Assembly (NCBI GenBank): GCA_936450465.1
Contig: OW388296.1
Coordinates: forward strand, 11,343,867-11,407,866
Source of the DNA: Gibbula magus
Taxonomy: Eukaryota > Mollusca > Gastropoda > Trochida > Trochidae
Direction: 5' to 3'
DNA: 64,000 nt
Positions 11,614 through 22,984 of the stretch are shown one piece after another. The notes under the pieces were generated by a model, which worked only from the letters and a program-made list of their open reading frames with translations, was not told the DNA's origin and did not search any database. The position numbers and the translations under genes are program-made. How positions within the stretch are numbered: position 1 is the first letter of the stretch; each line of letters begins with the position of its first letter.

Positions 11614-13293
11614 ATTATTAACAATACAACACCAGCGGCTTTTTTCGTAAGTCATTTAGGTTACCTTAATAAAATCTTATAGAATGGCAGCAATGTGATT
11701 CTTGTTCCCGGACTGTTAACTATACACTACTTTGAATGTATAAGCAAGACGTTGTTGGACAAGTTGGTTCAACACTATTATGAAGACCAAACGAAATCAA
11801 AATCGAATCAATAATGTATTTGTCATGATAAGGTAATAACCAATGTTGTTAACAGCGATACAATCTTATATATTTTTTCCAGAACACAAGTTTTAAATAG
11901 GTCGAAGGCTTACATTCGTTATTGAGCCTTGGGATAAAGATATGCCTTTATGTATCAATATTCATCAAACCAAGGGTTGCAACAAGAAGCAATACAAAGA
12001 CTGATACAAAGTGTGTGGGCCATCTGACAGAGTGACTGGTCGTGTAGATTTCTTTAACCACAACAGTGTTCAAATTCATCTGATATCGAAAAACCTCGAT
12101 TGAATAGGCTGCTCAAGTGTTGATGTAGTTTATGATTACACGATGATGTTGTGAACGTGCCTGGTTTTAATTGTGTATTTCTCGTGTATTTGCAGCAAGA
12201 ACAGCATCACAAAAACTGATACAAAGTGTGAAGACCACAGAGTTTATAGTCTATCTCTTCCCCGATAACAGTGTTGTAACAAATTCAACTGGGAACGAAA
12301 AATAGTTGGGACAGTTTCGTTCAATAATTATTATTAATTTAAATTCACAAAGATGTCATACAAGCTACAGAGCTGAACAAATATTGATGTAGCTTATGGT
12401 AACGCGATGACAGGTACAAACTCAAAACCAGTTTGACAAGTGATTAATGAACACATTTCACATGAAAGGCTCGTGTCTTGAGTAATGACATATGTCCACG
12501 CGAGATGACAATTTCAACATGATTTAGCTACAGTGCGTTTCAACTTAAAACTGCTGACTTGCACAATTCGAGGTATAAATTGTATTACAAGATAGCTTTG
12601 CAAACATACAAAGAGTTGTAAGAATGGGAATTAATCTTTAAATGCATCCGATTAATTAATTAATGGTTTAGTTTCCAATGTCACAGCAGTGATTTCGTTA
12701 GTGTACGTATAGCGGCTTCTATTATATCTTGATGAGTAACAACAGACAGTTTATTGTTTCCAGTATTGTGACTCGTTGGTATTTGTTACTGTCATGTCAG
12801 GTGGACTTGCACAACAAGCGTGGTTAGAGATGTACGATGTATAATGTATGGTCTCACACACACTCCGTCTTACAACCCTCTGTCTCACACAACACTCTGT
12901 CTCACACAACCCTCTGTCTCACTCAACACTCTTTCTCACACAACCCTCTAACCATTGGTTCCACCTCGCAGTGAGCAGAGAGAAGTCTCCGACAGACTGA
13001 TGTTCCTGATTTGTACTTCAATTGATTTGATAAGACATTCCGTCTGATTAATTTAGAAACCTTATGCGTAGAAATCAATTACTTCTTTTTGAAGTAAAGC
13101 TTCCAGCATTCTTCTGATTACTTGTAATTTAACGACTTTATATTCCGAAATCTACTTAATTGATTCTAGCTCTCATCAATGGCTTTTATAAACTTACGCT
13201 GGAATTCATATTACGTCGACTTTGACTCTCATTTGGATTGATGTAAATCTAGAGTATTGGTGATGAAGTTGTATAAATCGTATATCTCTACAG
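11614..13293. repeat. Segment d, block I copy, with its left flank
   Basis: From about 12110 it matches 50130-50900 and then 54049-54391 across the satellite. About 11614-12110 has no clear partner. The 'acaaagatgtcatacaag...gaacaaatattgatgtag' unit, single here near 12349, occurs twice in the third copy (50048-50135 and 50371-50455). The right boundary at 'atctctacag' (13284-13293) is exact: after it this copy and 54392 onward have nothing in common. No genes seen. Confidence 0.7.
12852..12949. repeat. Short 17-bp satellite seed, about 6 units
   Basis: About six units of 'ctctgtctcacacaacc' with a few substitutions. Both edges match the much longer array at 50921-54048: on the left 'gatgtacgatg(t/a)a(t/g)aatgt', on the right 'acaaccctct(a/t)accattggtt'. 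This is the unexpanded state of that satellite. Confidence 0.9.
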
Positions 13294-13611
13294 GCCTCAT
13301 CTGTGACAACTCCCAAGTACGATCAGCCCGTACTGCCTTGTATTGTTACCATGTTCGGGGCCTCGAAATCTAATTGATATGACGCACGTGCATCTCGCTG
13401 AAATGTACAGCTAACGCCATAAACTGCATGGCTAATGTCCACATTACCAAAGTTTAGAGAAAACAGAAGTAACTTTCAATATGTTAAGACATTTTGTACC
13501 CCAATTTAAATAACATTCTTATATTAAAAGAAATACAGAAATTGGTGATTTTATATCACGCATTATAAGAACCTTCTTCATTTGTTCATGAAAAAATTTA
13601 CAAAGTTTCCA

Positions 13612-13680
13612 ATGGCATCGTGGAGTAGTGGTTAGTTCGTTTGGCCAGATTGCAACAGGACACAGGTTCGATCCCAGGTT
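13612..13680 (+). repeat. tRNA-like sequence (SINE head or tRNA pseudogene)
   Basis: Contains an A-box-like 'gtggagtagtggttag' and a perfect B box (ggttcgatccc, near 13665) with normal tRNA spacing. The acceptor stem does not pair and the anticodon arm is poor, so it is not a working tRNA. Relatives occur at 36514-36577, 48783-48834 and, on the minus strand, 62615-62682. All share 'ggccaga/gaccaga..caacagg' in the anticodon-arm region. Confidence 0.5.
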
Positions 13681-13799
13681 TCAAATGAAACATTTGTATG
13701 TATCATATGTTCATATATAATCTGACAATTTATAAAGCATCATCACTTAGATTTGGAAATTTAGAAAATTTACTCCATTGATTTCTCAGTTGTTAAAAA

Positions 13800-13915
13800 G
13801 GGTAGGTATATTAGAAAAGTGTAGGTATATCAAAAAAGTTTAGGTATATCAGAATAGTGTATGGGTATATCAGAAAAAAGTGTATGTGTATCGGCTGATA
13901 CACCTACACTTGTAA
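13800..13915. repeat. ~20-bp tandem repeat ending in a hairpin
   Basis: Four to five degenerate copies of 'aaagtgtaggtatatcaga', the last running into 'gtgtatcggctgatacac', an inverted repeat. In the paralogs at 36670-36752 and 48910-48988 there are three repeats and the hairpin arms are gtgtaggtgt and acacctacac. Nothing indicates a function. Confidence 0.7.
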
Positions 13916-13961
13916 CAAAAGAAACCATAGAAACGAGACCGGAAGTGGGGTATAATTAGAA

Positions 13962-15612
13962 TTATCCCGCCTTGTTAACTGCGGGCATTTGAAATGTATA
14001 TTGTCGCTTAGTGGTGGTCTTTGATTAAAGAGGTATTAACACATACAGCTGAAATTCACGAACGTTGAACAAAGTAACTGAAACAATAACAGTGATACCA
14101 AAAACATACGTTACTGACAAAACAAAAATATACATTGTGTTCAATAATTCATTTACTCCTAATTTGTTTTCAAATACTGTAAGTATTCGTCTATTGTAAT
14201 GTCCTTAGCGTGTGTAACACAAACAGCCAATGAACGTAGTAATAGTTCCCCTCAGAAAGGAACATAAGGGATCGAAGCTTTCTTTTGAAGGGTATTTAGT
14301 TAATATATGTTCTTTTTTTCTAAATACAGTTCCTTCACAACAGTAAAAGGTGTATTTAATTAAAGTAAAGTAAATGTAATTAAACGAAACATAATAATGG
14401 CCTAATCCACTCCACGTTAATGGGTATATTAAACTATGTCTATGTTTTGTCATTATCTGCATCTATAAATGTAGTTCGGTTAAAAACTTTGAAATTCATT
14501 AACTATATAATGTAATTCTGACAGGAACATTAACCATTCTAAACAGAAATGAATACCTTTGGTAATTCACTTCTAATAAACCCTACATTTAGTTTCTTTC
14601 GATATTGATATCCAGTTAAATGAATAATGTAATGGTTTTTTTAAATATCCGACCCGTTTACGTTATCCTCAATTCTGATTATTTTATTTGCAATTATTAC
14701 TGTAGGTTTGTAACTTGTCATTTTACAAACTGAACTAAATCTAATTAAATGTGGGTGATTACCTGTAAAAATCATTAACGTCAGAATGCAGCATTCCAAC
14801 TGCTAGGAAAGATTCTTTTCAACCAAAACTTTCAATTATGTTGTTGTAAATTGATAAGTTGAACATTGGAACTGTCGTTTTGCTGTATTCATATATGTTT
14901 TATGTATTACACAATGACAGATTAAAGATAGAAACAGACATGTCACTAGAACGAGAGTAAGTAAGTGTTACTGACGGGCTAAATCAAACTAACGTAGTAC
15001 TAATACAGTTGTCAAGAAACTAACCGAATTGAAGTAATATTAATGTCCCTACACAATCTCAAGTTTAAACATAAACTAAGAAGAGATGAATAAAGCAGTT
15101 GAAAAACTTGCAATCCTGCTTTATGGATGATGTTCTCTATTCTCCCAAAACAAATAGAAACACTAACAAGATTAGATTTGAGGTCAGCTGGTTATTAAGG
15201 AGAGTAATCATTCCTGAGTTCTACTGTCCTGTCAGTGATTTCATGTTATTTGTCCAATAAAAAGGGATTAATGATGATGATAATTGTAACGTTTTCGAGG
15301 AATAAATTCAACTTTTAAACATTATTCAGACTAATAGACATTGAGGAGAGATTATCCAGCAATCAAATTGAAAAATATTACATTCCATTGCACCATTTTA
15401 TAAGTGTGCATAAATCCGAACATGTGATTAAGAATTTCCTTAGCAGAGTCAGAAACTGCTTTAATTTTTCGCAAGCTTACTCTGTGACATTGCCATAAGT
15501 CATGGTATCTACTGGCCTTCATTGTGCTTATTGTACCAGTTAAATACACTTCATGCCATACTTGATGAATGAATATTAAAATTGCCTGGATATGAAATAT
15601 CTCACTGTATAT
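13962..15612. repeat. Paralogous segment e, block I copy
   Basis: Matches 56823-56905 (the 'tcccgccttgtta' part) and 59310-60975. Landmarks include 'acatacagctga(a/c)attcacgaa', 'gaacaaaacataatgatgg'-type sequence near 14385 and 59775, and 'ttctactgtcctgtcagt(g/a)at' near 15218 and 60576. Matching minus-strand frames (14205-14462 and 59595-59852) look alike but carry different frameshifts, so the block is noncoding. Similarity stops sharply at 'tctcactgtata' (15612). Confidence 0.75.
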
Positions 15613-16784
15613 TGTGCTATTGTAGCAGCGTTATATTTTGTATATAGTTATATATTATCACAGTATGTACGGTATTTTAGTTCATGCTTCAGTAAGTATC
15701 TGTTTGGTTCTGTGTCCAAGCAGGGTATTCCATTTTATTCAAGGGTGGACAGCTTAATTCATTCTTGTCCTATTGTTCTCTGTCCAGAACAATAGCCTCT
15801 GCTTTCTCACTGATTGTATTATGTAACTTAAGGTTACTTTCTCTCCTTGCATGCACTTTTCGCACACACTGCTTACAACTCTGCACTGCAAAGAAGCACA
15901 GACAGGACAGACATATATATATTTCTCAGGTTAGTTAATTATGTTATTCATAATTTATTCGCTTAAATAGCTTTCTAAATATTGCCTAAAAGTAAGGTTA
16001 ACTTAAATGTCTAAATGCTTTTTTATATATATAATCCATCAGTTCAAAGTAATCTTTGCTAAACCTAAAGTATCATCTATTTGTAATGGTTGTGAATGTG
16101 AGTGAGTATGTATGATTTATTAAGTTGAGCTCACTATTGTTTTAAGTACTATTCCCATTATGACGATGATTAATTATATGTGGCAAGGCATTAGCTATAT
16201 TTTATATTTTATTCTTTCTAGGATCAATATGTCTTAGAGTAATAGGTAGCACGGTACCAGGTGGTGTGATACCCTCGCACCTCAGTGTCACCCACAGGCT
16301 ATGTATTGTTGTATTGCTAATGTACTATGTATGCCATATGTAAATTAATGCTGTTGTATTATGTGCTCATCCTTGCCTTTTATAGTATATGTTTAATATG
16401 TAATTGAACACTGTGTATTTATTATCTAAGATGTGGTTGTCATATCTTTAAGTGTTTTAATAGACTGCATTATGAAGTATTATGCAGAAGCAGGTGCAAC
16501 ATTATGTGGCATATGATATAAAGAATAATTCATGTTAATGCAGTAGTATTTTAATACCATGTAAAAGTAATGTATTTATCTCTTTAATTAAGAGGTATGA
16601 ACTTGTGATGTTTTATGATGTATTGATTATTGTTTGCATGTATTTATTATTCCCCTACTGTTTTACAGGGTGTGCGTGTATGTATATGTTATATATGTTA
16701 TATATATGAATAAACCCAACATTCTCCACGAATCACGCAGTTTGTCGTTCATGGACAAGTACCCCCTGCATCACTATGGTAGAC
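15613..16784. mobile_element. Inserted segment, possibly a solo LTR (uncertain)
   Basis: The segment e paralog at 60970 lacks this sequence, so it was inserted on one side or deleted on the other. It starts TGTGC after 'tatat' and the pentamer 'tatat' recurs at 16785, a possible 5-bp target duplication. It has a hairpin (ctattgttct and agaacaatag arms, 15770-15795), a short AT-rich dinucleotide patch, and an AATAAA signal at 16709 followed by a non-AT-rich stretch, as at an R/U5 boundary. The proposed end is GTAGAC, not CA, so the LTR assignment is weak. A copy truncated on its left is at 23031-23628. Confidence 0.3.
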
Positions 16785-17171
16785 TATATATATTTAACTA
16801 TTTATTATATATTTATACTACTGTAATATAGTGATATATATGTGATATACAATATGAGCAAAGAAGTAACTAGCGGAAAGTTTCTACACTTAACCGCAAA
16901 AGAAACGTCACCATTCAAAATGAAAGATAAGTCAATCCACGAGTGACAAGTACCACTGAAAAATAGATACATCATGTCTTCAGAAGCCAACTAAACTAAA
17001 CTTGAATTTCAAAACATTATCTGTTCATATTTCTGGGAAACATGTTTTAAGAATTCTCAAAGTCGTCGTTTTCGAATCTCTTTAACTAGACGAGGTAGGA
17101 GACACATAAGGTATTTTTTGGCTTGTTTTATGACGTCCTAATGTAAAGACGCCTCAACAAATTTAAGTTCA

Positions 17172-17655
17172 ATAATAATAATGATATGTATATTTATAAA
17201 GCGCTGAATTCCAGACAATGAAACCCGTCAAAGCGCTACATAAATAATATATATTAAAACAAATATTTACAAAGTTTATGACTCAGAACCGTGAATTCAA
17301 CTCTTTCTCTTATTGGTAGCCAGTGCAGTGCTTGAAGAACTGGCGTCATGTGAACTCTCGAGGGAACTTTGTTGACAAGTCGGGTAGCAGAATTGTGTAC
17401 TTTCTGAAGCTTTGCCAGCAGTTTTCCGGAAAGACCATAGAAGATGGCTTTTCAGTAGCCATCCTTGGACAGAACCAGAGATCTCACAAGAGCATGAGCT
17501 GCGGTTGTAGTCAAGGAGTTTCTGATGCTGCTGATGTCCGTAGGTGGAAATAACAGGATTTGCAGACTTTATCAATGTGGGCTTCAAAGAGATTTCGAAG
17601 TCTAAGTGAAATCCAAGATTTCTTACAGTTCTTGAGAAAGGAATTACCATGTTCA
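17172..17655 (-). mobile_element. CR1-like LINE fragment: RT C-terminus and 3' tail, copy 1
   Basis: Translation of the minus strand across three frames gives the familiar end of CR1/L2-type reverse transcriptases: 'VRNLGFHLDFEISLKP', then 'HIDKVCKSCYFHLR', then 'KLLAKLQKVHNSATRLV' and 'MTPVLQALHWLPIRERVEF'. Family members read RNLGV..D..LS....H...VCKSC.FHLR and later LQ..QN.AARLV...H.TP.L..LHWLP...R..FK. At least two frameshifts and one stop break it, so it is inactive. After the coding end comes a short 3' UTR with paired agcgcttt/aaagcgct motifs and a (att)n tail at 17172-17185, the expected CR1 3' end. The fragment is 5'-truncated at about 17655. Confidence 0.8.
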
Positions 17656-17950
17656 ATAAGGTTGTTTATGTCGACAACATATATTATTATTTAAATTTCT
17701 ATATTTTACACATTCTTTACTTAACTGCTAAACACTCTGGCCAAAAACCATTTTGAAAAAAAAATTCTGCACTCCAAGTGTATTTGAACTGACATAAGAT
17801 TATAAATATCATACTCAGGTGCATGAAATTGTGAGTACATCTTTATTAAACATGTGTCTATCAAGTGCATTCAAAATCTACTTTCTCCGGAATTTTTTAT
17901 TTATTTTTTACACTGTTACACTTTTTAAAATGTGGTGACGTTGTGGTTGA

Positions 17951-18086
17951 GTGTAGGGTAAAACTGTTCATGATGAGATGATAGGCGGAACAAATACAAC
18001 ACAATATTACTTACTTACGTGTAGGGTAAAACTGTTCATGATGAGATGATAGGCGGAACAAATGCAACACAATATTACTTACTTAC
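17951..18086. repeat. 68-bp direct repeat, two units, copy 1
   Basis: Two head-to-tail units start with 'gtgtagggtaaaactgttca' at 17951 and 18019 and end with 'aatattacttactta'. They differ by an a/g change. The block I paralog at position 1 shows only the end of one unit. The same pair recurs at about 24789-24924. Confidence 0.85.
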
Positions 18087-20340
18087 TAAGGCTACTTATA
18101 CACATACTCAAGAATGGACTGTTTCAACATGAATAGAAAGAAGAAATAGGAAATCATTAAGTATATAATTCACAGTTGTCTTGCAACTTTTCCGACATCG
18201 TAATATACCAGTCCTAAATCTAAGAACACGGGGATCATATCACAAATAAATTTAGATTTTATTGTTGCATCATTATGTGACTTCCTCCCTCCTATTTCCT
18301 TCCCAAAATAAGAGCATCACACCGCCAACTTGATAGTAACCTCAATGGATCAGAATCATCAAGACTGACATGAGCAGATTCATCATATCTATAATGCGGA
18401 AATCCTTTTCAGACTGTCGAGTCCTTCGACAGAACAATGGTTGTGGTTGTGCGTGCAATAGTGTAAACTTTGAATTGACAACAATTCGTAAATGTAAAAG
18501 TCATTATTTGACATAAATATTGATATGTTGAAGTTCCTAAACTGAACGAGAACTATTTCTTATTATTTGTTATGACCATATTACTACATATTTTGAATAA
18601 CATGATAATATGTCGGGGAATGTTGAGTCTTAAAACATCATTTATGGAACAGAAAATGTCGATTGATGGGATAACAGAAAAACCAATGCTCTACATTTGA
18701 ATTTCCAAACTGTTTAACTTGCTGTAGTTAATGGTGAAACATTCAACTTTCTTCAGTCAAACCGGACGTTCCAATGGCGAATTCAAGAGAAAATATTGAT
18801 GAGCAATTTTGCTAGCCATGGGAACAGGATTGATTTGTAAAAGCTTTCATCTCTCTCTACTTGAAAGAAACAATTCGACGAAGTGTAATTAAAGGACCTT
18901 TATAATCATAAGACTTAAACATGACAAAATCTCACGAGGTCACCTGATCATATTGAAAGATATTTCAAACGTTTACCAGACCAGACATTATTTATTGTGT
19001 TGCAAAAGAGCTATAATTTCCTGGTAAATATAATAATGCTTTACGATGTTATGTTATTATTGGAACATTAATGATCAGCATATATTTAAAAAGATATGGG
19101 ACAAATACCAAAACAATGCAACTCATTTACCACTATGGCAGCAACCTGCAAGGTATGGGTACAAAGTTCTTCACATATATTAGTGACATACATGCAGCAT
19201 ACAATCAAATGTAATGTCAATTACATCACAGCAGAACCATTTCAAGCTTTTAACTGACAACAATTTGAAACCTGAGATTAAATAAGAAATTGTATCAAAG
19301 CTATCTTTGAATTTTATTCATTTACAGATCACAGTAGTTTCCCTTGTGCTACTATACATACACTTGCAGTTCAGTTGTTCAGCTAAATCAGTAAGACATC
19401 TCTCTGTGGTACATGGTCATGAAAGTGTGCGATCACAGATAGAGATTATCCCCAGAGGAAGTGTATCATATGTGTTAAAGTTGAATAAATATAAACACGA
19501 AGAAACATATATGTCTATACATACTACCTAAATATTCAAAACAGATTTTTCTTTGTTGATGTCAGTGCACTTAGTGATTACAATATTAGGTTTGTAGATT
19601 TAGATGTAGTAGATTTAAAGTTCAAGCATAATCACCTATGAATTTCAAGTACAATTAAATGTGACTGCTGTGTAAATAAGTACACTGAATGGAATGACGG
19701 CCATACATCTGATTGAGCCATCGGCTGACGAGGTTCAATAAATTCTGTATTTTGAAAGTCACCGAGACAACAATTTAACTGTTTCCCTCTTCCTGAGGCA
19801 AGTTGAGAAGATTATAATCATGTCCGCAGTTTCATTTCCGTGAGTATTTAAATGACTACAAACACCATACACAATGCAGTTGATAAACCGTTATGAAGGT
19901 TGACTTCCTCACATTGGCAGACAAAGCGTCAGGAGTGATCATTGTTACCTGTTCTGAACCTTCGTCTTTAGGCGGTAGAAATGGGGGAGTAATTGCTGTC
20001 TTGACTGCAAATGTGAATATAATGATATTGAGTAACATGTTATTTCTGATTGCATCGTATTGTGATAGGGTGCAATGATAACACGTTCTATTGCCATTCC
20101 AATGAGTTGGAATGTTTTCCTCGTTCTAATTATGGAATTGCAAACTTTGACTCCTTTTAACAGACAATCAGATATTCAAACAAATTTTCCATTTAATTAA
20201 AAAGAAAACATATTCTTAACTTCGCTGCTAATGGCTGCAATACTGCCAACGTGGCATTAAATAATAACTAACTCAATATTCTTAACCATTATTTATCATT
20301 ATATGTTACATAATTTAAACTAAATTGAAATCGTTATGCA
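18050..20340. repeat. Segment a, block II copy 1
   Basis: Diverged paralog of 1-2120, inside the 6.84-kb duplication. From about 20350 to 22240 this copy carries roughly 1.9 kb with no partner in block I. Similarity resumes weakly from 22240 to 22345. A 74-codon frame at 19307 has a hydrophobic start (ITVVSLVLLYIHLQFSCSA) but begins with TTG, not ATG. It directly follows a 'catttacag' acceptor-like sequence. I do not call it a gene. Confidence 0.7.
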
Positions 20341-20586
20341 CGGTACAGGCTAGTCTTTTATCCAGACCCCTTAATTGTTAAAGAGTCAAGGCAAGTCTAC
20401 ATAAAGACTTCACAGCTCTGAGGCTCATTTTTATTAAATCTTAATTTTTGTTATAAAAAATATTCGTTGCAGAGTCTAAATGTAATTAGGCACAGGCGAG
20501 ATCAGCAGGGAGAGGTGATGATGATTACGGAGATTTTACGAGCGATTTTCAGCGGAGCTGTTCTCTCACTCGGGTCACAGGGACCA

Positions 20587-20829
20587 TTAATAAAGCAGGG
20601 AGAGGGTGAAGAAACTCAGTACATACCACAATACAATACAGCCTGAAAACTGATCTGGCGAGTCATCAGCCACGTCAATAGAACCAATAGAGTCAATACC
20701 AATCAGACATATACAGCTCTGTTCACAGAAGAGATCTCCAGCTTTGTTAGCGAGTCGCTGCTTTGATTGACTTCTAGGTGAGACGTGTTTGTTGACACTG
20801 AAGACAAAACTTATAACTTTCCCAGGCAT
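20587..20829 (-). other. Exon-like ORF, copy 1 (weak)
   Basis: An 80-codon minus-strand frame with a true ATG (MPGKVISFVFSVNKHVSPRS). Its composition is less AT-rich and less biased than its surroundings, with an acidic stretch near the end (IDVADDSPDQFSG). A splice-donor-like gtatgtactgag follows about 70 codons in. The near-identical duplicate at 27425-27667 differs by one Gly/Asp change, too little to test for constraint. No family is recognised. It lies in the 1.9-kb part of the duplication that has no block I partner. It may be a first coding exon of an unknown gene or chance. Confidence 0.18.
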
Positions 20830-22345
20830 TTAAATCATTTAGGGAAGATCACTTGCAATTTGTTGGTGTTCATTCATGCAGAACGCCCCTGTGATATATA
20901 TCTGTACGACTGTCTGATGAGCCTTGGGTGTTAACATTCTGGATTATTTAATGGTTTTAACTCGGCGTTAAATGAGTTAATATGTAAGCATGTCGGTTCA
21001 TGTGTAACAACTACCAGTCACAATTCATACAATACAATCAATAACAGCAATCAGCAGAGCTAACATAGATCAAGTCATTATCCAAGTTTCCATTTCATCA
21101 GTTATCAGTTCAATTCAATGATCAGCTGCAGGTCAGAGTAATTCGAACAAATAGGTTCCTTCCCTTTCGCCTACGTCGATATAAATCTGTATACATGAAA
21201 ACATTAGACAACGACAGAAATGGTTTTGTATTGTTTAAATCTTGCTATAACATCACATAAGTAGGTTTGAATGACTGGAACAAAGATGTGACACTACGAT
21301 ATAGGAATTCCGTCACGTGACAACATGTAGCCAATGAGAGAGTAGTATAAGAAAGTGATCAATGAAGACCATTCCCATGAATGACTTGTGTCTGGAGTAA
21401 TGACCTACCTACACGCTATAGGACTATTTCTACAATATATGACTTAAATGAATTTATACTGTCTTTCAACAGTTGACATTGCTAAGGGTATTTATTAAAA
21501 CTTCTTAATCGAAGTTGTTAAATGTATAAGTGACGCACTTTACAGACTTCTTTCGAAGGCATGGGTGAATAGATAAACATGATTGGAATTTGTCAGTAGT
21601 GGGTGTTCAGAGAACAAAAAATAAGGAGATGAATTTCTGAGATATTTTTGAGATATTTAATATTTATAAATTATATAATACCTTTGGAACTATAGAAAAC
21701 GTTGGATTTTCAAGTTTTAATCAACTTTGATCGCTAAATGTTTTCAGAAATTGTGACAGACAAAGGCGTCGAGTATACCGAGGGAATTAGAAATACAAAG
21801 GATAGACATCAGCTGTGAAGGATATACATTTTAAAAGGTAACCACTGGACTTTATATGTATTATTAGAGATGTGTTCAAGACAGGTATACACAAACTTGG
21901 ATGGTTTCCAGGCTGAGTTTTCAGAGACTTGTATATGCCAATGTGAAATATTCGTTCACAGATTAGATACTTGGTGGTTGTGCTCAAAATTAACCTTAAC
22001 GCATATGGCTTGGGTTGCTATTTTTCAAACTGAACGCCACTTTCATTATTTTCCATAATGTCTAAATTATCGTGTGTCCATACCACTGGACCATACAAGA
22101 TAAGCAGAACAACCATAACATGAAATACATCTAAAAGGTAATCCAGAATCAAATTTAAAATAAATTGTTTCTCGAGTAGGCAGTACCTTGTTATGATATG
22201 TTATGACGCTTTCGACGTTCTTTAGTTGCTTGGACATTAAGCCCACTTCCTTTATCATCATCTGCGAATAGCAGATCACATTATATAAAATGTCACTCTT
22301 GTTATTTTGCGATTTATATTTAGAGTCATTAAAATAACTGTCAAC

Positions 22346-22984
22346 AGCCCTGTTTATACGGCGAACTTTGCACATATGCAATATTGCTTATGGTAGTAAT
22401 ATACTCACGTGAGTAAAAGTAAATTTGCTGTGCGTTCATATGTGATTAATTTCTGCCTATGCAAATGGGCTTCCAACTGTTTTAATATAAGAATAGAGAA
22501 TTCCTGAAACAAACCAGTTAATATTTATTAGATGTGAACTAAATACATGACACTAATTTATATCTGTCAACATTGTTTTGACTATTTCGCCCTAATTATA
22601 TAATGAAAATCGGATAGTCAGATGGATTTCGAAGGTCATCGCGTGCAAGAAGGAGATTACCCTATATATATAGAATTTGAAAAACAATATTAAGAGTTTC
22701 TAAAGTTATTTAATATATATTCTCAACCTGTGTGAAGTCACTATGTCTGTATACGACGAACTTTTACTAGAAAAGTGAAAATACCATATTTACTCACGGT
22801 AGTAAACATTTGCACCTGCTCCTGACTAGGTGCAAATTTGCTTACGGTAGTGAAAAATTTGCTTACGGTAGTAAAATATACATATGTGCAAATGCGTCCA
22901 TACGGCGAAGTTTGCTCATGTGAGCAAATTTGCATATGTGTAATGATTTACTTATATGCAAACGCTCGCCGTATAAACAGGGCT
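22346..22984. mobile_element. 639-bp TIR element (MITE-like), copy 1
   Basis: The ends agccctgtttatacggcga (22346-22364) and its inverted form tcgccgtataaacagggct (22966-22984) match over 19-20 bp. Subterminal sequence is rich in 'caaatttgc' and 'acggtagtaaa' motifs in both orientations, forming a wider imperfect foldback. The block I paralog reads through the empty site at 2284/2285 ('ctgac|aaagaggtg'), which supports insertion. No clear target duplication and no transposase. Superfamily unknown. Confidence 0.75.

Larger units (their letters stand above)
13296..13954. repeat. Segment f, block I position
   Basis: Runs from 'ctgtgacaactccc' to 'gaccggaagtggggtata'. It matches 36178-36792 and 48446-49032 along its length, including the tRNA-like stretch and the terminal hairpin. 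In block I it lies between segments d and e. In block II it lies inside segment c. It is therefore a mobile or rearranged piece of about 0.6 kb. No ORF is shared. Confidence 0.65.

Noticed and set aside
14205..14462. Gene pair conserved between segment e copies (14205 and 59595, minus strand)
   Set aside because: The peptides look alike only because the DNA is homologous. Frames diverge by different indels and no family motif is present.
19307..19531. Secreted 74-aa protein
   Set aside because: The frame starts at TTG, not ATG. The copy at 26145 is too similar to test constraint, and the block I paralog is not open over this part.
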